Source: Elephas maximus indicus
Lineage: Eukaryota; Chordata; Mammalia; Proboscidea; Elephantidae
DNA: 64,000 bases
Assembly: GCF_024166365.1 (NCBI RefSeq)
Contig: NC_064835.1
Location: 62,166,607-62,230,606 of the forward strand
Reading direction: 5' to 3'
In this document: piece after piece, positions 55,201-64,000 of the stretch
Position numbering within the stretch: the stretch's first letter is position 1
Layout of the letters: the number at the start of each line of letters is the position of its first letter
The notes under the pieces: generated by a model
The model's database searches: none
What the model was told of the DNA's origin: nothing
Seen by the model: the letters and a program-made list of their open reading frames with translations, nothing else
Made by a program: the position numbers and the translations under genes

Positions 55201-56150
55201 TTTTTGGATGTGTGCATTTATTGCTATAAGTGGACCTCTGAGCACTGCTTTTGCTGTGTCTCAAAGGTTCTGGTAGGATGTGTTTTCATTCTCATTTGAT
55301 TCTATGAACTTCTTTATTCTATCCTTATTTTCTTCATAACCCAGTAGTTTTTGAGAAAGGTGCTGTTCAGTTTCCATGTGTTTGATTTTTTTTTCCTTGC
55401 TTTTTCTGTTACTGATTTCTACTTTTATGGCTTTATGGTCAGAAAAGATGCTTTGTAATATTTTCATATTTTGGACTCTGTTAATTTTTGCTTTATGGCC
55501 TATGTGGTCCATTCTGGAGAATGTTCCATGTGTGTTGGACAAGAAAGTATACTTGGCTGCTGTTGGGTGGAGTGTTCTGTATATGTCTATGAGGTTAACT
55601 TGGTTGATTGTTGCATTTAGATCTTCCCTGTCTTTATTGAGCTTCTTTCTGGATGTTCTGTGCTTCACCGAAAGTGGCGTATTGAAGTCTCCTACTTTAC
55701 TGTGGAGCTATCTCTCTTTTCAATGCTGTTGGAGTTTGTTTTATGTATTTTGGAGCCCTGTCTTTGGGTTCCTAGATATTTCTTATGGTTATGTCCTTCT
55801 GGTATATTGACCCTTTAATCATTATATAGTGTCCTTCCTTATTCTTTGTGGTGGATTTCACTTTAAAGTCTAGTTTGTAAGAGATTAATATTGCCACTCC
55901 TGCTCTTTTTCATTGTTTGCTTGATATATGTTTTTCCAAACTTTGAGTTTTACTTTGTTTGTGTCTTTAAGTCTAAGGTGTGTCTCTTGTAGGTGGCATA
56001 TAGCTGGATCATTTTTTTTTTTTTAATCCATCCATTCTGCCACTCTCTGTCTCTTAATTGGTGCATTCAATTAGGCCTAACTGAATTACATTCAGCCTAA
56101 TTATTGATAGGTGTGAGTTTTTAATGCTGTCATTTTGATGTCTTTTTTTG
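52250..56150 (-). pseudogene. L1 ORF2 remnant of the 51-59 kb L1
   Basis: Endonuclease pieces (55261-55668: DLNATINQVNLIDIYRTLHP), RT pieces (54329-54517: [20 protein letters not shown]), post-RT pieces (53647-53889: [20 protein letters not shown]; 53398-53622) and the C-terminus (52582-52764: YDPAIPLLGIYPREIRAVT) lie in order on the minus strand in different frames. Confidence 0.85.
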
Positions 56151-56559
56151 TGTGTGTGCATGTTGTTGGCAGTTTCTTTGTTCCACTTAATTTTCTGTGC
56201 TGAGTCATTTTTCTTTATATATTTTCTTTTCATCTTTTTCATTGTTGTTGATTTTTTATTTGCTGAGTCTTTATGTTTTTCTTGTTTTTTTATTTTGACA
56301 TGTAGCATTGTTAGTTTCCTTTGTGGTTACCTTAATATTTACCCTTATTTTTCTAAGTTTAAACCAATCTTTTATTTCTTTGTATCACCTTGACTTCCTC
56401 TCCATATGAAAGATCTATTACTACTATTTTTAGTCCCTCTTTCTTGTTTTAATGTTGTCATCTTTTACATAATGACATCTCTGTTTCCCTGTTTTGAGCA
56501 TTTTAGCTTTGATTTATTTTGTGAATTCCCTATCTGGTTGCTCTGTCCTGTGTTCTAAT

Positions 56560-57640
56560 CTTAGGTTGTTACCTGATGTTTTTAATTTCTTAACTGGAGG
56601 GCTCCCTTTAGTATTTCTTGTAATTTTGTTTTGGTTTTTGGAGATTCCTTAAACTTCTGTTTGTCTGGAAATGTCCTAATTTTGCCATTATATTTGAGAG
56701 TCAGTTTTGCTGGATATATAATTCATGGCTGGCAGTTTTTTTTCCTTCAGGGCTTAATATATATCATCCCATTGCCTTCTTGCCTGCATGGTTTCTGTTG
56801 AGTGCTCCAAGCTTAGTCTTATTGACTTTCCTTTGTTTGTGACTTTTTGTTTATTCCTAGATGCTCTTAAAATTCTCTATCTTTGGTTTTGGCAAGTTTG
56901 ATTATAATATGTCTGGATAACTTTCTTTTGAGATCTACCCTGTGTGGGGCTTGGTGAGCATCTTGGAGAGATATCGTCTCATCTTTCATGATATCGGGGA
57001 AGTTTTCTGCCAACAAATCTTCAACGATTCTCTCTGTATTTTCTGTTACCCCCCCCACCCCCCCTTTCTGGTACTCCAGTCACTCATAAGTTATTCCTCT
57101 GGATAGAGTCCCACATAATTCTTAGGGATTTCAATTCTTTTATCTGATTTTTCCTCAGATATGTTGGTGTCAAGTGCCTTATTTTCAATCTCACTAATTC
57201 TGACTTCCATGGCCTCAGTTCTGCTCCTATGACCTTTTACTGAATTGTCTAATTCAGAAATTTTGTGGTTAATCTTCCGGATTTCTGTTTGCTGTACCTC
57301 TGTGGATTCTTGTAGCCTATTAAATTAGTCATTATGCTGTTTTCTAATCTTCTTAAGTTCTTCTATTGCTTTGTCTGTGTGTTCCTTGGCTTGTTCTGCA
57401 TTTTGGCTGATCTCCTTCCTGATCTCTTATATTCTATCTCTGGTAATTCCAGGAATTTCTCTTCATCTAGAAGATTTCTTGATTCTTTGTTTTGGGAGCT
57501 TGCTGAAGCCATCATGGTCTGCCTCTTTATGTGATTTGATATTGGCTGTTTTCTCCAAGCCATCAAAAAGTTACTGTATTTATTTGTTTGCTTACTGTGT
57601 CCTAGCTTCTTGTTTTGTTTTGATATTCCCAAATAGGCTT
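56560..57640 (-). pseudogene. L1 ORF1 remnant of the 51-59 kb L1
   Basis: Minus-strand frames 57363-57632 (N-terminal, lysine-rich) and 56867-57058 (TERIVEDLLAENFPDIMKDE, LAKTKDREF) show the ORF1 order. A C run at 57050-57064 disrupts the middle. Non-functional. Confidence 0.75.
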
Positions 57641-59409
57641 CTCAATGAGCTAGTTTGATTAGTGACACCTCTGAAGCTCTAACGTCCTGTCACCAGCTGT
57701 TTAGAGCTGTTACTAGGTGTGTGAGCCCAGGAGTCGTTTCTTTTTCTTCTATGGACTCAGCTCAGGTGTCCAGGTAGTTAGTCACCAAGTGCGTCATGCA
57801 GGCTTTCACCTACAGTTGTAGACAAGCAAGGGTGATTGGTATAGGCACAGGGATCTGGCTGCAGTAGGGAGTCACGTGCTAAGGCAGGGGGCTGACAACC
57901 ACCCCGAGTGTCTGTGAGGAAAGCATGTCCCTGTTCCCTAAAGCACATAGATGGGTTGGTTTTGCAGCCAGACTATGGGCACCCAACACCATTGGCTGTA
58001 AGGACTGCAAAAAAAAAAAAAAACAAAAACTACAAGGCACCACTTATTCTTGGATCCCTGTTGTGGGTGGCTAGACCGCATTTGTGTAGCCACCAGTCCT
58101 CAGGCCTCTGATATGGGTAGGTGAGGACCCTGCTTAACAGGCAGAGCAGTGTCAAATGTCACAAACCTGCCTCTCCACCATATAGCTGATAGAGTTGAGG
58201 TTAGACTTCAGATATATGCCCTGTTGTAGTGTGCTAATAAGGGCCTATGCCGTTGAAATTGGCCCACATAGGTCTGTGCAGGGGTGAAAAGCATTCAAAG
58301 TCTGTGGGCCCCTTACACCTCTACCTAGGCAAAGGAGCTGTTTCTGCTCTGAGTGCCTGGCTTAGGGGAGCCAACAGATTATTTTTTCCCTGTTTGATAA
58401 TTTGTTCTCTCTCCAAGGCTGGGGGAATAGCTCAAGGCATATGACGGATCCTACTTCCAGCCCAGGGGATACAGCTATCCCTGAAGCCGGCTTGGACCCA
58501 GTGTAGAGTGGGAAAGGGGCAGGTAAGTGGGAGAGAAGTTTTTCCCAAAGGGGTGTTTTTTGATCTGTGTGGTAGGTTAGATGCATGTACTTAGCTTTTG
58601 TTGATTGAGTGCCACTTTTCATTGATTCTGGAGGTGTGAGTAGACTCTCTGCCACTCAGTCTCTCCTGATGTGGAAAACGCTTCCCGAATGCCACTGCTG
58701 ATCCTGGCCTGCAGGGTGCCGGTTCTTGCCAGATCAGGTCTGGCAACTCCTCACTGCTTCTAAACCGTCTCTCCCTTCCCCTGCTGCTCAGTCTGATTCC
58801 TCAACTTTGCCTTTGATGTTCAGGGCTCCTAGTTTGTCATATATAATTGATTTGCTTGTTTTTTTGGGTATTTGTTCTAGGAGGGACCACAGAAAGAGTC
58901 TGACTACTCTGCCATCTTAGCTCGACCCTCTCCAAACTCTTTTGAAATGTCTCCTCCTCATGACATCTGATGCCTCAGGTCATCTATCAATTAAGTCTCC
59001 CCGTGGTCTTTCCCAGAGCCTTCTGACCTCATCTGGACTGTTTTGCATTTCATTCAACATGTTCTTATTGAGTCAACCATGTGCTGCGTTCTGTGCTGGA
59101 CCCTGGTGAAACACAATGAAGAAGACAGTTGTAACTCTTTCCTTCATGGGGCTTATTATCTAATGAGAGAGTCAGGATACACAAACACCTCCATACCAAT
59201 GAGTTTTCTATTCCTAGTTATTTTCTAGGATCTGGAGTTGACGCCTGTCATAGGATGGCAACAGTGTGTCTCCTGAGTACTAGAGGGCTGCTCCCCAGCT
59301 ACATGCCTGGCCAAGGCACTCTAAGTCAGGGATTGACAGTGGCACCTACATAAAGCACCTTCCTTTTCTCAGTTGGTCCTGGACTCATGAAACGAAGCCT
59401 GAATAGGCA

Positions 59410-62400
59410 TTTTTAAAAATAATTTTTATTGTGCTTTAAGTGAAAGTTTACACATCAAGTCAGTCTCTCACACAAAAACCCATATACACCTTGCTACACA
59501 CTCCCAATTACTCTCTCCCTAATGAGAAAGACCGCTCTCTCCCTCTACTCTCTCTTCTTGTGTCCATTTCGCCAGCTTCTAACCCCCTCTACCCTCTCAT
59601 CTCCCCTCCAGGCAGAAGATGCCAACATAGTCTCAAGTGTCCACCTGATCCAAGAAGCTCACTCCTCACTAGCATCCCTCTCCAACCCATTGTCCAGTCC
59701 AATCCATGTCTGAAGAGTTGGCTTCAGGAATGGTTCCTGTCTTGGGCCAACAGAAGGTCTGGGGGCCATGACCACTGGGGTCCTTCCAGTCTCAGTCAGA
59801 CCATTAAGTCTGGTCTTACGAGAATTTGGGATCTGCATCCCACTGCTCTCCTGCTCCCTCAGGGGTTCTCTGTTGTGTTCCCTGTCAGGGCAGTCATCGG
59901 TTGTAGCCAGGCAACATCTAGTTCTGCTGGTCTCAGGATGATGTAGTCTCTGGTTCATATGGCCCTTTCTGTCTCTTGGGCTTGTAATCGCCTTGTGTCC
60001 TTGGTGTTCTTCATTCTCCTTTGATCCAGGTGGGTTGAGACCAATTGATGCATCTTAGATGGCTGCTTGCTAGCATTTAAGACCCCAGACACCACTCTTC
60101 AAAGTGGGATGCAGAATGTTTTCTTAATAGATTTTATTATGCCAATTGACTTAGATGTCCCCTGAAACCATGGTCCCCAGACCCCTGCCCCTGCTACGCT
60201 GGCCTTCGAAGCATTCAGTTTATTCAGGAAACTCCTTTGCTTTTGGTTTAGTCCAATTGTGCTGACCTCACCTGTATTGTGTGCTGTCTTTCCCTTCGCC
60301 TAAAGTAGTTCTTATCTACTATCTAATTAGTGAAGGCTCCTCTCCCACCCTCCCTCCCTCCCGCCTCTCGTAACCATGAAAGAATGTTTTCTTCTCAGTT
60401 TAAACTATTTCTCAAGTTCTTATAATAGTGGCCTTATACAATATTTGTCCTTTTGTGACTGACTAGTTTCACTCCGCAGAATGCCTTCCAGGTTCCTCCA
60501 TGCTATGAAATGTTTCCCAGATTCCTCACTGTTCTTTATCAATGCATAGCATTCCATTGTGTGAATATACCATAATTTATTTATCCATTCATCCATTGAT
60601 GGGCACCTTGGTCACTTCCATCTTTTTGCTATTGTAAACAGTGCTGCAATAAACATGGCTGTGCATATATCTGTTCGTGTAAAGGCTCTTATTTCTCTAG
60701 GGTATATTCCAAGGAGTGAGATTGCTGGATCGTATGGTAGTTCTATTTCTACCTTTTCAAGGAAGTGCCAAATCGATTTCCAAAGTGGTTGTACCATTTT
60801 ACATTCCCATCAGCAGTGTAGAAGTGTTCCAATCTCTCCACAACCTCTCCAAGATTTATTCCTTTGTGTTTTTTGGATTAATGCCAGCCTTGTTGGAGTG
60901 AGATGAAATCTCATTGTAGTTTTGATCTGCATTTCTCTAATGGCTAATGATCGTGAGCATTTCCTCATATATCTGTTAGCTACCTGAATGTCTTCTTTAG
61001 TGCAGTGTCTATTCATATCTTTTGCCCAGTTTTTAATTGGGTTATTTGTCTTTTTGCAGTATCATGTAGATTTTAGAGATCAGGCACTGATCAGAAATGT
61101 CATAGCTAAAAACTTTTTTCCCAGTCTGTAGGTAGTCTTTTTACTCTTTTGGTGAAGTCTTTGGATGAGCATAGGTGTTTGATTTTTAGGAGCTCCCAGT
61201 TATCTAGTTTTTCTTCTGCATTCTTTATAACGTTTTGTATACTGTTTATGCCATGTATTAGGGCTCCTAACGTTGTCTCTATTTTTTCTTCCATGATCTT
61301 TATCATTTTAGATTTTAGATTTAGGTCTTTGATCCATTTTGAGTTCGTTTTTGTGCATGGAGTAAGGTATGGGTCTCGTTTCATTTTTTGCAGATGGATA
61401 TCCAGTTATGCCAGCACCATTTGTTAAAAAGACTGTCATTTCCCCATTTAACTGTTTTGGGCTCTTTGTCAAATATCAACTGTTCATATGTGGATGGATT
61501 TATGTCTGGATTCTCAATTCTGTTCCACTGGTCCATGTATCTGTTGTTGTACCAGTACCAGCCTGTTTTGACTACTGTGGCGGTATAATAGGTTCTAAAA
61601 TCAGGTAAAGTAAGGCCTCCCACTTTGTTCTTCTTTTTCAGTAATGCCTTATTTATCCAGGGCCTCTTTCCCCTCCATATGAACTTGGTGATTTGTTTCT
61701 CCATCTCATTAAAGAATGTCTTTGGGATTTGGATCGGAATTGCATTAAATGTATAGATCGCTTTTGGTAGAATAGACATTTTTATAATATTAAATCTTCC
61801 TATCCACGAGCAAGGTATGTTCTTCCACTTATGTAAGTCTCTTTTGGTTTCTTGCAGAAGCGTACTGTAGTTTTCTTTGTATAAGTCTTTTACACCTCTG
61901 GGAAGATTTATTCCTAAGTATTTTATCTTCTTGGGGGCTACTGTAAATGGCATTGATTTGGTGATTTCCTCTTCGATGTTCTTTTTGTTGGTGTAGAGGA
62001 ATCCAACTGATTTTTGTATGTTTATCTTGTATCCCGATACTCTGCTGAGCTCATTAGTTTCCGCAGTTTTCTGGCGGAATCCTTAGGGTTTTCTGTGTAT
62101 AAGATCATGTCATCTGCAAATAGAGATACTTTGACCTCTTCCTTGCCAATCTGGATGCCTTTTATTTCTTTATCTAGCCTAATTGCTCTGGCTAGGACTT
62201 CCAGCACAATGTTGAATAAGAGTGGTGATAAAGGGCATCCTTGTCTGGTTCCTAATCTCAGTGGGAATGTCTTCAGGCTTTCTCCATTTAGGGTGATGTT
62301 GGTTGTTGGCTTTGTATAATTGCCCTTTATTATGCTGAGGAATTTTCCTTCTATTCCTATTTTGCTGAGAGTTTTTTATCCTGAATGAGTGTTGAACTTT

Positions 62401-64000
62401 GTCAAATGCCTTTTCTGCATCAATTGATAAAATCATGTGATTCTTGTCTTTTGTTTTATTTATGTGGTGGATTACATTAATTGTTTTTCTAATGTTAACC
62501 ATCCCTGCATACCTGGTATGAATCCCACTTGGTCATGGTGAATTTTTTTTTTTTTTGATATGTTGTTGAATTCTATTGGCTAGAATTTTGTTGAGGATTT
62601 TTGCATCTACATTCATGAGGGATATGGGTCTATGATTTTCTTTTCTTATGGTGTTTTTACCTGGTTTTGGTATCAGGGATATGGTGGCTTCATAGAATGA
62701 GTTTGGTGGTATTCCGTCCTTTTCTATGCTCTGAAATACCTTTAGTAGTAGTGGTGTTAACTCTTCTCTGAAAGGTTGGTAGAGCTCTGCAGTGAAGCTG
62801 TCCGGACCAGGGCTTTTTTTTTGTTGGGAGTATTTTGATTACCTTTTCAATCTCTTCTTTTGTTATGGGTCTATTTAGTTGTCCTACCTCTGTTTGTGTT
62901 AGTTTAGGTAGGTAGTGTGTTTCTAGGAATTCATCCATTTCTTCTAGGTTTTCAAATTTGTTTGAGTATAGATTTTCATAGTAATCTGATATGATTCTTT
63001 TAATTTCAGTTGGGTCTGTTGTAATATCGCCCATCTCATTTTCTTCTTCGGGTTGCTTCCTCTCCTGTTTTTCTTTTGTCAGTTTGGCCAGTGGTTTATC
63101 AATTTTGTTGATTTTTTCAAAAAGCTAGCTTTTGGTCTTGTTAATTCTTTCAATTGTTTTTCTGTTTTCTATTTCATTTAGTTCAGCTCTAATTTTTATT
63201 ATTTGTTTTCTTCTGGTGCCTGTGGGTTTCTTTCGTTGCTCTCTATTTGTTCAAGTTGTAGGGATAATTCTTTGATTTTGGCCCTTTCTTCTTTTTGGAT
63301 GTGTGCATTTATTGATATAAATTGGCCTCTGAGCACCGCTTTTGCTGTGTCCCAAAGATTGTGATAGGAAGTGTTTTCCTTCTCACTGGATTCTCTGAAT
63401 TTCTTTATTCCATCCTTAACGTCTTCTATAATCCAGTTTTTTTTGCTCAGGGTATTGTTCAGTTCCCAAGTGCTTGATTTCTTTTCCCTGCTTTCCCTGT
63501 TATTGACTTCCACTTTTACGGCCTTATGGTCAGAGAAGATGCTTTGTAATATTTCAATGTTTTGGATTCTGCTAAGGCTTGCTTTATGACCTAATATGTG
63601 GTCTATTCTAGAGAATGTTCCATGTGCACTAGAAAAGAAAGTATACTTGGTTGCTGTTGGGTGGAGTGTTCTATATATGTCTACGAGGTCAAGTTGGTTG
63701 ATTGTGGAATTTAGATCTTCCGTGTCTTTATTGAGCTTCTTTCTGGATGTCCTGTCCTTCACCGAAAGTGATGTGTTGAAATCTCCTACTATTATTGTGG
63801 AGCTATCTCTCTTTTCAATGCTGATAGCATTTGTTTTATGTATCTTGCAGCCCTGTCATTGGGTGCATAAATATTTAAAATGGTTGTATCTTCTTGGTGT
63901 ATTGTCCCCTTAATCATTATATAGTGTCCTTCCTTATCCTTTCTGATGGATTTAACTTTAAAGTCTATTTTGTCAGAAATTAATATTGCCACTCCTGCTC
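59410..64000 (-). mobile_element. Second minus-strand L1, continuing past the window
   Basis: It has the same 3'UTR type as the preceding L1 (59410-60330), then ORF2 on the minus strand to the window end. It is better preserved: long frames at 63199-63762 (endonuclease), 61381-61953 (190 codons, post-RT) and 62690-63034. The 5' end lies outside the window. Confidence 0.9.
60360..64000 (-). pseudogene. L1 ORF2 of the 59-64 kb L1 (frameshifted, catalytic box intact)
   Basis: In order on the minus strand: endonuclease (63792-63992 GTIHQEDTTILNIYAPN; 63199-63762 DLVDIYRTLHPTATKYTFFS), linker (62690-63034 [20 protein letters not shown]), RT (62179-62502; 62022-62207 with [14 protein letters not shown], both aspartates present), then 61381-61953 and 61106-61384, and the C-terminus 60612-60797. 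A short deletion in the RT region and several frameshifts prevent a complete protein. Confidence 0.85.

Larger units (their letters stand above)
51354..58930 (-). mobile_element. Full-length L1 (minus strand) with 12-bp target duplication
   Basis: A 7.6-kb element bounded by TCCAAACTCTTT at 51342-51353 and 58931-58942. On the minus strand it starts gagggtcgagctaagatggc (YY1-type start), with 5'UTR to about 57640, ORF1 remnants (about 56560-57640), ORF2 remnants (about 52250-56150) and a 3'UTR of about 0.9 kb (51354-52250). The RT box reads FSGD, and ORFs are split by many stops, so it is inactive. Confidence 0.9.

Overview
This is vertebrate, mammalian, nuclear DNA, almost certainly from an afrotherian and most probably an elephant-lineage genome. 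There is no bacterial-style gene packing. The repeats are diagnostic: many copies of a tRNA-headed SINE ending in the 'agggtcgctatgagtcrga' tail (AfroSINE), several copies of an RTE-type LINE with the same 3' tail, L1 LINEs, MIR and L2 relics, hAT-like MITEs and ERV fragments. The species assignment is inference from repeat families; no database search was possible.

The only host gene recognised is NAT8 (camello-like N-acetyltransferase 8), present twice in opposite orientation. The right copy (minus strand, CDS 45397-46083) is an intact 228-codon ORF. The left copy (plus strand, 23940-24643) has a one-base deletion after codon 141 and is a probable pseudogene. Both lie in a large inverted duplication (left arm about 22675-28938, right arm about 41000-47545) separated by about 12 kb. 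Both keep the same gene layout: an HNF1-like promoter site, a 5'UTR exon ending at a GT donor exactly 136 bp downstream of that site, one intron, a single coding exon and an AATAAA signal.

Left of NAT8, a roughly 11.7-13 kb unit is tandemly duplicated: copy A reaches about 9995, and copy B spans about 9996-21730. The unit contains an endogenous retrovirus read on the minus strand (gag start near 17562, protease 11371-11817, degenerate RT further left), an RTE LINE (1-2915 and about 12640-15925), a MER/LTR-like repeat, a hAT-like MITE, L1-3'UTR-like sequence and an L2 fragment in which the duplication breakpoint falls. A third, shorter copy (C, about 28938-30815) abuts the left NAT8 arm.

The spacer between the arms holds a composite of L1 elements, including a near full-length plus-strand L1 (31647-38730) inserted in an older L1. 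Right of the NAT8 duplication are L1 and RTE 3' fragments, a full-length minus-strand L1 with a 12-bp target-site duplication (51354-58930), and a second minus-strand L1 (59410 to the window end).

The duplicates act as internal clocks. Several transposons (an LTR in copy A; a hAT MITE, an LTR and an AfroSINE in the right NAT8 arm) have an empty site in the paired copy, so they inserted after the duplications. No novel defence-like or metabolic system is visible. The notable content is the structural history of the NAT8 locus and the mobile-element relationships.
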